Shown: in pieces, positions 53,301 to 63,658 of the stretch
Layout of the letters: each line of letters begins with the position of its first letter
Numbering within the stretch: the stretch's first letter is position 1
Source of the DNA: Diplonema japonicum
Lineage: Eukaryota; Euglenozoa; Diplonemea; Diplonemida; Diplonemidae
DNA length: 64,000 nt
Direction of reading: 5' to 3'
NCBI GenBank assembly: GCA_964019335.1
Contig: OZ025746.1
Location: 124,001-188,000, forward strand
Notes under the pieces: model-generated
Told to the model about the DNA's origin: nothing
The model's input: the letters and a program-made list of their open reading frames with translations, nothing else
Database searches by the model: none
Translations under genes and position numbers: made by a program

Positions 53301-56111
53301 TCAGCCCTGCAATTGGTAGAACATCACATAGGCCTTCGAAAAATCCGGGTTTCCCGACGAAGGTGTAACTCGTTCGTCGCTGAACCTGGCCCACATCCCG
53401 TCCTTCCCCTTAACGTCGGCAGTGTAGTGTCCGCCACCGAGACCTCCGTCATGGTTGACAATGGCGGTGAGGTCGTAAGACCGTGCGGTCCCGGTGCAAA
53501 AAGGAACCTGCAGCTGTTTAGGAAAATGCACTGGGGTGCGAACTTTATCAGCAAGATTACCGGTCGTGCAAAATCGGTTTAGCGTGATGACCAATGTCTT
53601 GGGAGTGGTCCACAACGCAAGCTGCTTCAAAGCACGGGTTTCTGTATCGCAACGGGTACACTTCCACTCAGATCCAGCAGGAAGTTGCTCCTGCTTGCTG
53701 TACGCCGATAAACAGTCACTTACCGTAACGTAGCTGTCGCTTCGAACTATAGGAAGCAACAGCGAGTGTTGAACTGTAAACGTGACACTTCGATAACCGC
53801 AGTTTAAGCATTTCAAGGTGCTCCGCTCCAAAAAACCGAAACATTCTGCAACGAGGGATCTGTTGTTGATCATATATGCGTCGATCGATTCAGAAGCAAC
53901 TTCGCCGTCTTGTTTCCCATCTGCTGTTACTTCCGGGATAACCTTTGTACGCTCTTTCCTCGCTGTGTTGAGGTCCTCGTGCAGACAACCCAGCAGCGTT
54001 TGCATGAACTCGTTCGCGTCCTGTTGTTGCTGCCCTTCGAACATTGGGTTGATCGTACTTACTGCCTGTTTGAACGCCGATGGGGAGATTGGGTATGTTG
54101 TGTTCTGTTGCATGTCCATTACAATGCTTCTAAACGTGTTTACAACCCTTCCTGTCGACCCCAATGGATTCACCATGTTGATGTCGTTGAAGTAGGACCC
54201 GTTGATAAAGGGTTTTATCAGAATGGTCGACATTAAACTTTGCAGGATAGAGTTCATGTAGCAGGTGTTGCCAAGGTTGACGAGCCCCCTGCGGGGGTGC
54301 ACGCCTTGCTGAACAGGTGCGTCGAATCCCCATTTCGATGTTTTAAGCATGTCGTTGCGTTCTCTTGTCTGCCTCTTCAGCTCGTCCAGTTCCCGTTGCA
54401 ACGCGACAACCTCGAGGTCCGCGGGGAGAGGTTCCCGGACGGGGTTCACAACCGTCGGGTTCAATGTTTTTTTTTGTTGTTGTAAATCACGGATCTGCGC
54501 TTTGTATGATGTCCCCTTTGCAAGCTCCACAGCGCGTACCTCGAGCAACCCGGAATGTTCAGCTACCACCTTGACAGCCTCTGTTACTGTGTCAAGGGTT
54601 TTCAAGTGAGCCGCCCACGACGGGTGTGATGATGCTTTTGCTGTCGTTGCCGACAGCTCCTCGACGATTGCGTCGGCTCGTGTTTTGACGGATCTGAAGC
54701 TCTCATGGTTCGCGCGTTGCGCGGGGTCCTTGTTCAGGCTTTCGAACTCGTCTTGCAGCGCCTTTGCCTTGTCGATCAAGGCGCCCATCCCTGTGATCAC
54801 CTTCTCCACCTCCGCTCTGCGGGTTTTCTCCTTCAGCTCCTCCAGTTCCCGTTGCAACGCGACAACCTCGAGTTCCTCGGGGGACGGAACCGGTACCGGT
54901 GGTGCAGGGGGTTTCCGTTGTTGTTGCTGCTGTTGTTGTTGTTGTTGTTGTTGTTGTAAAGCGCGGGTCCGTTCGAGCTCCACCGCATGAGCTTCAAGCG
55001 ATCCGGAGCTTTTCGCGACGTTTTCGACACCGGTTGCCACGACGTTGAGGTTTCGAGCGTAGTTTGTTAGAGACGGGTTGTTTGCTACCTTAGCTGCTGT
55101 CGCCGAGAGATGCGAGGCGAGTATTTCAGCGGTTGCCTTAACCTCTGCACAGGCTTTGGGGCTTGCACGCCGTGACAAGCTAGCTTCAAGACCTTCGAAG
55201 TCGTCCTGCAGCGATTTGGCCCTTTCCATCAAACCCTCCACTTCGGCGATCGTTTTCTCTGTTTGTTTGTTGATGTCCTCCGTGTCCTGCAGAAGGCTCA
55301 GCACAGCGTCCGCTTTCTTCGTTGCCGCCGTGGTTTCCTCGAACAACGCCGACAGCCCTGCGGACGGGGCCACATCGTGTTGATGCGAGTTGGTATCAAC
55401 AGGAGAGTTGTGCGTGGAAGATGGGCCCAAGAGCGAGGCAAGTGGATCGCTGGGCTGAGGCAGAGGTGTTTGAGTAATAGGGGGTGAAATAGGGTTAGTG
55501 CTGAACAATTTCTGTAAAGGATCGATGTGATGTGTATCGATCGATTCCAACTCTTCGAGTTCGTACTCTGTAGCGTAGTCTAAAGGCCGCTCTGAAGAGG
55601 CAAGGGTGGTCAGGGCTGTCCATTCCTTTCGCTGCTCTTCGTTGGTTCTGTGTCGTTCTGACTGTTCCGCGTCGGGGATCTTTTGCAGGTATCCGTTGAG
55701 CTCGTTGAGCCGGTCTAATTTGCGTTTCACGCGAGCCTCCTCAACCCGGTGGATTTCGTCCTTAAAAACTTGTTCATACTGAAGGGCTTCACACGCGTCC
55801 ATGGCTTTTCCCAGTTTTCTTTTCCACCCAGGGATGTCTTTATTTCTAGGGTGTTTCAGCACCGATCCGCTTACGATTAGGGCGTAGAGAAAGTAATAGT
55901 ACCACATCCAGTCGCTCGCGGCAACTTTTTCCGCCTCTTTCGCGCATTCCAGCACCCTATCCAAATCTCTCTCCATCACCGGCAGGCTCACCGCTTTTAA
56001 TTTGAATTGGTCGGCGTGGCGCATCGCCTTGTTCTTCAGCTCTGTTTTGTAGTCATCAAAGGTCATCCCCTCGTGGTCCAACGGGACCACACGCGTGGTG
56101 GCATATTGCAT
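53301..56111 (-). CDS. Ubiquitin-specific protease with coiled-coil repeats
   Basis: A 936-residue cysteine deubiquitinase. The N-terminal ~130 residues resemble the helical MIT/dimerisation region of USP8-type enzymes. Two long homologous coiled-coil repeats (about 280-435 and 440-590) follow, each closing with LEVVALQREL(E/D)ELK. A poly-Gln run lies between them. The catalytic USP domain occupies about 607-936. Its Cys box is NLGNTCYMNSILQSL (nucleophile about 617), the zinc-ribbon cysteines are CLNC and CTRC, and the His box is GGLGGGHYTADV (about 895) followed by WARFSDE. All catalytic elements are intact. Acting on ubiquitinated endosomal or cytosolic substrates is plausible; targets are unknown. 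The start follows a short leader with an AAACAG acceptor candidate. Confidence 0.92.
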   Translation of the reverse strand: MQYATTRVVPLDHEGMTFDDYKTELKNKAMRHADQFKLKAVSLPVMERDLDRVLECAKEAEKVAASDWMWYYYFLYALIVSGSVLKHPRNKDIPGWKRKLGKAMDACEALQYEQVFKDEIHRVEEARVKRKLDRLNELNGYLQKIPDAEQSERHRTNEEQRKEWTALTTLASSERPLDYATEYELEELESIDTHHIDPLQKLFSTNPISPPITQTPLPQPSDPLASLLGPSSTHNSPVDTNSHQHDVAPSAGLSALFEETTAATKKADAVLSLLQDTEDINKQTEKTIAEVEGLMERAKSLQDDFEGLEASLSRRASPKACAEVKATAEILASHLSATAAKVANNPSLTNYARNLNVVATGVENVAKSSGSLEAHAVELERTRALQQQQQQQQQQQQQRKPPAPPVPVPSPEELEVVALQRELEELKEKTRRAEVEKVITGMGALIDKAKALQDEFESLNKDPAQRANHESFRSVKTRADAIVEELSATTAKASSHPSWAAHLKTLDTVTEAVKVVAEHSGLLEVRAVELAKGTSYKAQIRDLQQQKKTLNPTVVNPVREPLPADLEVVALQRELDELKRQTRERNDMLKTSKWGFDAPVQQGVHPRRGLVNLGNTCYMNSILQSLMSTILIKPFINGSYFNDINMVNPLGSTGRVVNTFRSIVMDMQQNTTYPISPSAFKQAVSTINPMFEGQQQQDANEFMQTLLGCLHEDLNTARKERTKVIPEVTADGKQDGEVASESIDAYMINNRSLVAECFGFLERSTLKCLNCGYRSVTFTVQHSLLLPIVRSDSYVTVSDCLSAYSKQEQLPAGSEWKCTRCDTETRALKQLALWTTPKTLVITLNRFCTTGNLADKVRTPVHFPKQLQVPFCTGTARSYDLTAIVNHDGGLGGGHYTADVKGKDGMWARFSDERVTPSSGNPDFSKAYVMFYQLQG

Positions 56112-56377
56112 GGTTTAAAAAAAAAAACCCCCCCACGCCTGTTTTTTTTTTTTTGGCACACACAAAAATGAAAAAAATGAGGACGGGGGGAAATAATTGG
56201 GGGGGGGGGAAGATGTTGTGTAAATAAAAGGACAATGAAAAAAAATCAGCCCCGGGGCTATTGAAATAACCTCCGTTTTTCTTCTTCTTTTTTTTTTTTA
56301 AAAGCTATCTCGAACGGTGTCGGTCGGACTGTCGCGGTCTTCTATCCAGCTCCCCCCCCCCCCCCCCCCCATCCTTT

Positions 56378-58012
56378 CTACCCCCTCAACGCAACAAGCG
56401 TTGCATCATACATTTCCATGAAGGACGAGACGTTCACAGAAACGTGGTTGTTATGCTGTGAGACAGGCTGGTTGTGCTTGTTCTGGTCAACGTCGGGCTT
56501 TCGAAAAATGTGTTTGCAATTCTTCTGGTTTTTGGGATGCCGAGGATTGCATTCTAACTTACCCTGGTAGTGGTAACGGTGCACCCACGGAGGCTCGATG
56601 GTCGGCCCGCTAAACGGTGGGAACTGCACATCAACTGTGATGAAGACCGCACCCGGTTGCAGGAACAGACAGTGCATCATCGAAGCACCGTGCGGAGCGA
56701 CAAGATGGCTCGCGTGTTGTAACAACCTATATTGTTCCCCCATGGGCATTGCGAACTTTGTCACATTGACATGGTGCCCCCGGACGGCCTGAATCTCATG
56801 AAGAACCTTGTTTTCGTTAATGATGTCTCTTGCCCAGTCACCTTTCCGTGACGCCCAGATTACATAGTAGCGGGGTGCGGCGGGTGACGGTGTGATTTTT
56901 CCGTACTTGTGTCCCCAGAAATTCTTCCACCCCCACATCACCCGTCCGCATTCCGTTCCAAAATGATTAAGCCCAGCGGCGCTTATGGGTACTCCGTCCA
57001 GCCCCCATACTGGCAGACAAGTGCTTGGCGCGCCTATTAAAAATTTCTTTATCAAAACCGGTTTGTCCAGTGGATCCACGAACACCTTCGCGATGTCCTT
57101 CGCCATTTTCCCGAACTCCGTCGACAGGCATTTTTCAGAACCGGATATCGCACAGATCTGCCAATCTGTCCCGAGATTTTTTATCAGTTTGAGCATGCCG
57201 GCAGATGGGGACCCCCATGGTCTGTTTCCACCCCATGGGTGAACAATACATATTTTCCGCTGTGAATTTCCGGACACGATCCAAGGAAGCAGCCCGTGAA
57301 AGAGGGGTATGAGTACTTCCGCCAGCACATGCCACATGGTGTGGTAGTCCGTGGGGGTTTGGTATATACCGATGTCGCACACCACGGACGGAGGTGTTTT
57401 GAATGTTGTGTTGAAGGGGTACAAGGTGATCTGAGATTCAACAATCTGATGCATCTTTCCCTTCAAGGAGGAGAAGTAACCGGGTATTGAGTACGTCCTT
57501 GCAGATTCCCTTGTTGTGGAGTACACTTCTCCCTTGTGCAAAACCGCGTTTTTAACGGCGAAATAGTTCGACGGGTGTAGCGGGTTTCCACTAGCTTGCC
57601 CGTAAGCATATTTTACGCAAGGCCAGTTTGCAGGTAATACCTCGGGCAATGTCCCGTCCTCTTGCAGTTTCGCTGCTGCGGTGCAGGCGGGGTGTTTCGC
57701 TGCTTGTATTTCCATTACATTGTCTTTTTCCAGCCCCTCTTCTATCGTTTTTCTCCGCTCGGAAAAAACATATTCCCATTCCGCTTGGCTCGGAGGTGAT
57801 GTTGCGGAGCTACTCTTGTACCAAGTCCTTCTCTTCCATTCCCGGTACCCGATTTCTTTTTTCAACGGTTTTGGTGGTCGGGGCGGCGGCGGCAGAGGCG
57901 GCGGCCGCGGCTCCCCGTCGTCCGGTTCTTTAAAAACCTCCCACATCACTATCTCAATCGTCACAACGAGAAGCCCGGTTGTTATGATGATCATGGCGGT
58001 TAGAGTGATCAT
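56378..58012 (-). CDS. Glycosyltransferase family 61-like type II membrane protein
   Basis: A 544-residue protein. The N-terminal signal-anchor helix (MITLTAMIIITTGLLVVTIEIV) is followed by a Pro-rich stem and a lumenal domain. Late in the sequence it shows the GT61/DUF563 pattern: RYYVIWASRKGDWARDIINEN, a LLQHASHLVAPHGASMMHCLFLQPGAVFI block, and FHGLLPWI earlier. It probably adds a sugar to glycoproteins or glycans in the Golgi; donor and acceptor are unknown. The start at 58010-58012 is chosen because the upstream Met adds only Lys/Glu residues encoded by an A-rich leader. An inverted-repeat element abuts its 5' side. Confidence 0.82.
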   Translation of the reverse strand: MITLTAMIIITTGLLVVTIEIVMWEVFKEPDDGEPRPPPLPPPPRPPKPLKKEIGYREWKRRTWYKSSSATSPPSQAEWEYVFSERRKTIEEGLEKDNVMEIQAAKHPACTAAAKLQEDGTLPEVLPANWPCVKYAYGQASGNPLHPSNYFAVKNAVLHKGEVYSTTRESARTYSIPGYFSSLKGKMHQIVESQITLYPFNTTFKTPPSVVCDIGIYQTPTDYHTMWHVLAEVLIPLFHGLLPWIVSGNSQRKICIVHPWGGNRPWGSPSAGMLKLIKNLGTDWQICAISGSEKCLSTEFGKMAKDIAKVFVDPLDKPVLIKKFLIGAPSTCLPVWGLDGVPISAAGLNHFGTECGRVMWGWKNFWGHKYGKITPSPAAPRYYVIWASRKGDWARDIINENKVLHEIQAVRGHHVNVTKFAMPMGEQYRLLQHASHLVAPHGASMMHCLFLQPGAVFITVDVQFPPFSGPTIEPPWVHRYHYQGKLECNPRHPKNQKNCKHIFRKPDVDQNKHNQPVSQHNNHVSVNVSSFMEMYDATLVALRG

Positions 58013-58072
58013 TTTTTTTTTTCTTTCTTTTTCGCGGCCTTTTTTTTTTTCCATTTTTTTTTTTTTTTTTTT

Positions 58073-58664
58073 TTTATTTCACTCTTCAGAAATTACTTCA
58101 CGCACTGGGGGGCCCATTACTTCACGCTAAATCTCATTACTTCACAGTGAAATAATGGCCTGTTTTCCATGAAGTAATAGGGGGTTTCTGTTAAATAATA
58201 TGCCAATTTTTGCCTCGGTTCGGTTCCCAGTGGGGCTACTTTTTCCTCTCAGTTTGCTATTTCCCCCCAGGTTCAGCTCAATTGGCCAACTTTTGCCTCG
58301 GCTCAGTTCCAAGTTGGACTACTTTTTCCTCCCAATTTGCCCACTTTTGGCTAGGCCTTGTTCCCAGTTTCTGTGGGTAACTCTTCTGTGGGTAAGGGTA
58401 ACTTAGTCAGCTTACCCAAGCACCCCAAAAGACTTCAAAATACCGAAGCAGCAGAAAAAAAGGAGCCAGCGGCCGCGCCAGGTATGGGAAGGCCTGATTA
58501 GAGATGGTGACAGTGGCAATGCCAGCGACAGCGGCAGCTCTTAGTCAACAAAAGGAGGGAAAACAACTTGTATTGTAACCTTTGTAACCCCTCTCTTGTT
58601 GTACCCCTTGTCACCCCGTTGTGCCCCTCGTGGTGAAGTAATTTCTGAGTGTCGTGAAATAAAA
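58073..58664. mobile_element. MITE-like element with inverted ends
   Basis: The ends match as inverted repeats: left TTTATTTCAC, a gap, then TCAGAAATTACTTCAC (58073-58101); right GTGAAGTAATTTCTGA, a gap, then GTGAAATAAA (58632-58664). The motif ATTACTTCAC recurs internally at about 58108-58160 in both orientations. Length is about 590 bp. No ORF of note is inside and no clear target duplication was found. Confidence 0.7.
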
Positions 58665-58676
58665 CCACTTACCTAC

Positions 58677-58790
58677 CGCCAAGTAATGCTTTACCGACCT
58701 CTCGGTTCCGCATTCTACCATCTCGGGCCCTGCGGGCCCTCGACGGTAAAATGCGGAACCTCGAGGTAACGGTAAAGTCTTGTTGGCAGT
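58677..58790. repeat. Foldback (palindromic) element
   Basis: Arms CTTTACCGACCTCTCGGTTC...CATCTCGGGCCC and GGGCCCTCGACGGTAAAATG...GGTAACGGTAAAG are imperfect inverted repeats of about 45-50 bp joined by TGC at the centre. It could form a cruciform or RNA hairpin. It lies between two other inverted-repeat elements. Confidence 0.78.
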
Positions 58791-58831
58791 AAATAGCTAT
58801 TTTTTTTCATGCGCTCAAAGATTTTTCGAAA

Positions 58832-60417
58832 TACTGTAAAACGAAAAACTCCCGGACGGAAAAATGTCCGAGTTTTTTTGGCGTCCGGGAATTTTTCCGT
58901 CCGGGAATTTTTTTTAGGTAAGGCCGTCAGGGGGCCTGGTCCACTACCACCTACATACTGGCCTGGGCTGCAAACGGCAACCGCGCGAAGAAACCCCCAG
59001 GGTTCCCTTTCTGCATCTTTGTCCTCCCTTGCTGCCCCTGAGGCAATCAGCTTGTCGAGCCTTCGTGTGGCCTACTACCTTTCTTAATAGATGCTTTACA
59101 GCTGCGTTCAACCCAATATCCATCGGTTGAACCATGTAGGTGAGCCCAGGGGGACAAAAGCAATGTGCACGTTTGCGCCTGCGAACCACTCTACGAACCC
59201 ATAGGCATAGGTCGTGTGAGAGTTGTGGTCGCCGACAAGCAGCAGAATCGGCCCGTTCGGCAAAACCAGCAAAAAGGAAGAACGGCGATGCCGTTAGGCT
59301 CCATTCGGTGGGCGGGTGCTTGACCGGGGCATCACCGGATAATCCCTGCCGGTTGCGTTTCCGCTTTGCCTTTGTATTTAACCATCCAGCCAAGGAAACA
59401 GCCAGCTGTTCGGTTATAGCCCGTTTTGTCCAAAGCCACGGACTTTTACGACCTTAGCCCCCCTTTTTGTTTTGGTTTTTAACCCCGTATTCCAGACCAA
59501 TTCCGGCCTTACTTTATGGGTGTCGATTATGGACCTGAATTCCATGGTGAAACAGCGTGCCTTCTTCGTTGTCCTTCTCGTTTCCGGGCTTTCCGGAGGT
59601 GGCTTGCGGCTTTTGTCTTTCTTGCTGCAAAGTTTTGTCAGCCTAGCCAGTGGAAAAGGGCAGTGCCCCACCAAAGTCTACCAGGTCTGTCTTTCGGGCT
59701 GGATTGGCGCACAGCAGCCCTTCTGCATAGGTGCATATTTGTTGTGCTGGGATAGGCTCACCAAGCCCGTTTACCTATCGACTCAAGCAAAAATCTTTCA
59801 GCCCCCGAAGGATGCTAAATCCCGTATTGGGCGATACGCTGCTATCACGGCGTCGCGGCGGCCAGGGTGTGGTAGGGTGGAATAGCAACGTCCAGTATTT
59901 CCGTCTGGAAGAAACCGGGGGCTCTGTGAACCTGTTGCTGCCGTCTTCTGACCGAGGCAGAGGCCGCCAAGCTGCTTTCGGGGGTTTGTACTGGCCCGGT
60001 GTAAGGGGTTTATCTCCTCCACCTCTCGGGGGTGAGCTGGCCGGGGGTGTCAGCACCAAAGTTGGGCCCCTCACAAGCCAGCTGCTCAACGTGCCTTGGG
60101 TAGTCGAACTGGTCAATCTGACGAAAGAAGTACGGGTTTATGAGAAGTTAAAGATCCCGTGGGTGCTGTTTGTTGGTGCATTGAAAGGGGAAGAAAAATT
60201 CAAACTGCCACGCAGGGTGACATTTTGGCTCTGCACAAGGAATAAAGCCCTTCCAGGCAAACGTGGTGGGAGCTGCTACCCCCCTTAAGTAAAAAAACTT
60301 CTTCCCAGAAAAACTCCCGGAAAAATGTCCGGGTTTTTTTGGTGTCCGGGAGTTTTTCCGTCCGGGAGTTTTTCTGTCCGAGAATTTTTCCGTCCGACAT
60401 TATTCGTTTTACAGTAT
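58832..60417 (-). mobile_element. Decayed pogo/Tigger-like DNA transposon
   Basis: Terminal inverted repeats ATACTGTAAAACGAA (58832) and the reverse at 60403-60417 bound about 1,586 bp. Just inside both ends are several copies of CCGGGAGTTTTTCCGTCCGG-type subterminal repeats in both orientations. The interior carries minus-strand remnants of a DDE-1 (pogo/Jerky) transposase: a GDHNSH block, CPPGLTYMVQPMDIGLN (near 59135) and VWNTGLKTKTKRG (near 59495). These are broken by frameshifts and stops. The catalytic aspartates are not all present. The element is inactive as a coding unit. Confidence 0.8.
58944..59674 (-). pseudogene. Broken DDE-1 (pogo/Jerky-like) transposase remnant
   Basis: Two open stretches (59414-59674 and 58944-59393) hold recognisable DDE-1 segments in different frames. 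They include the conserved Pro-Pro-Gly-Leu-Thr...Gln-Pro-Met-Asp-Ile-Gly block. A frameshift in a C run near 59152 separates this block from the preceding Asp-His-Asn-Ser-His segment. The first Asp-containing motif appears replaced (WNTG where the family has an Asp-Glu). Confidence 0.72.
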
Positions 60418-60471
60418 AAAAAAAAAAAAGAAAAGTAGGAACACTCGTTCACCCCCTCCTCCCCATATACA

Positions 60472-60504
<33 letters not shown>

Positions 60505-60509
<5 letters not shown>

Positions 60510-62319
60510 GGGCCTCTCTTACACACGCATCCAAGATTTCAGGTTCCAGTTGCTCTGCTGAAATGGTGCGTTCGACGGCGGTGGAAACGAGGAGCTTGAG
60601 GATGTTTTGAAAGTCTTGGCTCGTCTTGCACATGGTGCCCAGCGTCGCATCGAGGTACGCGGTGTCCAGTTCCAACTGCTGCAGAAAACCGGAAGTGGGG
60701 AAGGTCCCGGCCCGGGTGAGCTCCAAGACAGTTCTGAGGACACGCGTCACAAGGCAGCTCATCACGACACCGCTGTCTATCTCCGCCGGTCGCGTGACGA
60801 AAGAAGGACCGGAGGCGAAAACCCTGTCAATGCCAGTTCCTATAAGACTGATCCCTCTCGAGCTCTTTGAGACCCCGCTTCCTTTGCTTCGCTGGTCCTT
60901 AGGTTTAGATTTTAACGGAGGGATCGCGGTCTTCACGGCAGAGTGGATATCTTTTATAGATTCGACCATTATTTTGACACCTTCAGAGACGCCGAGTTTT
61001 TCAAATTTGTTGGTTGATGAAAAATACCCAGTGTCACGAAGGGTCAGCGCCACCCTGGAACTTTCTGATAAAACGTATGAAAACGACGCGTCGAGCCCGG
61101 AAGTCACTAAACTTTCGGACATCCTCGATTTGGTTAGAAAATGGATGAACGAGATGACCTTCAAACAGTTGCTGTGGTCGGTTTGCAGAGATAATAGGAC
61201 TGAGTTGATCACATCTTGGTCAACGGAGGCGGAGAAGAACGAGTTTAAGGAAAGGATGCCGTTTTCCAGCTCTTTGCTGGGGGTTTGTTGCTGGTCGGGC
61301 GTTGCGGCTACAAGGCTTGATATGTGCAATGAAAGCCTCCGCTTCCATTCCTCCTGAATTTTTTTCGACGCTGCAAAAACAGCTTCGTCGCCAGACGACG
61401 GTTCTTCTACAACGTTTGACCAGGCATCACGACGGTCTCCTATAATTTTAAACCGTCGTTCTATTTCGTCTCCGTGTATTGAAAATGGAGCGTTGCGGGT
61501 TTCGTTGAAAAGGATTTCAATGTCTTTTTTGTCAGATTCTTCCAAACTTTTCGACACGATGTCGATGCATTTTGCGAGAGATTCTTCAGAACCGGGGCGG
61601 TTTAACAGTTTGAAAATTTTTTCCAACGACGTAAAACTCTCGAAGCTTTCCAGGCCCTTCGCGGTGATCTGTCCGATGAGATTCGCTTCCAGTTCCGACA
61701 CTATCCCCACGCAAGACTCTCGAACGTTAGCAAAACTTTTTATGTCTACGTATTTTGTGAGGATTCTCTCACCTGCGGACCAGCAACGCAGGGCCTCCTC
61801 ATACCGTTGTGTAGAGATGTAGTAGTCAAGTCGGTCTGGGAGCTCTGCGATGAACCGGACTTTTTGCAGGCTGGAACTCACGTGATGGAGGCGTTGAATC
61901 TCAGATTTTGTGGCGGAAAGGCTTTGTTCGACTGTTTTGTGGGTAGTTTCGACGCCCTGTAGGCCAGTTTCAAGTTCTTTCATTAAGTCGCCCATGCCGG
62001 CGACACTGCCTCGCATTCCACTGACGAGTTTTGTCGCGCTGATGAAATTTGTGTAGTTGCCATACACAAGCATTTGGAGTTCGCCGTCGAGCTCTTTGAT
62101 CTCCTCGCCTAGGGAAACGTCCTTTGCGAGGAGTTTTTGTATGCCACCCTTCGCCACGATTTTCTTCACATAGCCGCCGACGTCGCACCCCGCCGCGTCC
62201 AGCTCGTCGCGGTTCTGGTTCTGCTCCTCCTCTCCTTGTGGAATACTGTAGTAGGCCTTCAGCATGTTTCTCTTTCTTCTGCTGTCGGCCCGCTTTATCG
62301 TCGGTTCTTCCGATGACAT
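60505..62319 (-). CDS. VPS51: VPS51-like subunit of the GARP/EARP tethering complex
   Basis: A 604-residue protein with the Vps51/COG1-type N-terminus. It has a short basic segment followed by RKRNMLKAYYSIPQG, a helical region with LLAKDVSLGEEIKELDGELQMLVYGNYTNFISATKLVSGMR (about 57-97), and coiled coils to about 160. The rest is helical and rod-like as in multisubunit tethering proteins (ELPDRLDYYISTQRYEEALRCWSAG is typical). It should help tether endosome-derived vesicles at the Golgi. The protein is shorter than animal VPS51 (about 780) and similar to other protist forms. The ATG follows a 24-base A run; a T/C tract, A run and AG lie about 50-60 bases upstream. Confidence 0.85.
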
Positions 62320-63027
62320 TTTTTTTTTTTTTTTTTTTTTTTTTTTGTTATGAATTTGTAAATTCCCCCAACCCTCTTTTTTTTTTTTTTTTTTTTTTTT
62401 TGGAGGAAAAAAAAAAAAAAAAAAAAAGAGGCAGTGTGGAATTTAATTGGAAGAGTCATCGATCACATGGTAGTGAAAAAAAAAAGGGAAATGAGGGAGG
62501 GGGGAGTGGTGTGGAATCAGTATGTGATTGCTCTTTTTTTTTTTTTTCTTTCTTCTCATTCTTTTGGTTAAAAAAAAAAAAATATATATCGATAAAGTTT
62601 CAGTGTGCATGAGGGTTGTTCACTGTTCAGAATACACTCACACCAATCGGCCACCGTTCTGCGGTTGCTGTCTGGTGCCTGCGGTGATGCTGCGGGATAA
62701 GCACCCTCGACTTAGCATCGGTTCCCCCTTTTTTCCGCATATCGCATTCTATTGGCCTTCTCCGCGAGGAAGTCCATGGTCGTCAAGCGGGCCTGTCCGA
62801 GTCTCATCATTGATGGAGGTATTGCTCTTACCTACGTGACCAAAAAAAAGGGGGGGGGGAAACAACGAGGTAAGAAGGAAAACAGAAAAAAAAAAACCCC
62901 CCATCCACACAGAAAATCAACCTCTAATATGCCTTATAGGGGCGTATCAATGAAAATGTTCGCAAGTGGGGGGGAGTAGCAAGAAAGCAGCAGATTATTC
63001 ATTTCACTCCCCACATTTTAATTTTGG

Positions 63028-63064
<37 letters not shown>

Positions 63065-63603
63065 CCCTCCTCCTCCCATTAATATTCACTACTGAAACGG
63101 GGGAGAAGTGCGTTGAAAAAGAAAAAAAAGAAAAAAAGAAAAAAAAATCACCGAGCTGGCGTTCCCGTCTTTTGATGCTCTCCGCTGCCCACATCCCTCT
63201 AGTGGCCCTTCTACTTCGTTTGTGCAGATCTAAACACACCGACGTACCCTTTCTTGACGAGAAAAGGGATATATGAGTTAAAAGGAGGTCTTCGTGAGAC
63301 GCTCCCGTGAAAAAAAAGAAGAAAAAGAAACCGGACCGGGATAATTTTTTTATAAAAAAAAAAAAAAAAAAGAACCATATCGCTAAGGGGTCTTTTTTTT
63401 CTCTTTTTTTTTAGATTTCTTGTCGACGGTTCCTTTACCATAATTTTTCTTTTGTAAAAAAAAAAAAGACACAAGTCTTCTTTTTTTTTTTTTTTTTTTT
63501 TTTTTTTCCTTCTTTTTTCCCCCCCCTGAAATTTCTACGAATAAAAAAAAAATTGAGTGTGTATGAAAAAAAAAAAAAAAAAAAAAAAAAAAACAGAACA
63601 TAA

Positions 63604-63641
<38 letters not shown>

Positions 63642-63658
63642 CTTCCCACCTCCATCAA
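62320..63658. other. Intergenic region with a dispersed-repeat copy
   Basis: Homopolymer-rich. The stretch 62597-62740 is related to 2156-2350. A second moderate-complexity patch at 63150-63320 contains no recognisable gene. The rest is A/T runs, several over 25 bases. Confidence 0.6.
62597..62740 (+). repeat. Dispersed repeat or possible structured RNA, copy B
   Basis: It shares GTTTCAGTGTGCA, TCACTGTTCAGAA and GCACCCTCNACTTAG with 2153-2350, separated by a divergent middle. GAGGG near the left block can pair with CCCTC near the right block in both copies. A T6 run follows at about 62730. Family and function are unknown. Confidence 0.5.

Noticed and set aside
60200-60400. Open frame over the right end of the pogo-like element
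   Set aside because: It is formed by the subterminal repeats and has no protein similarity I can see.
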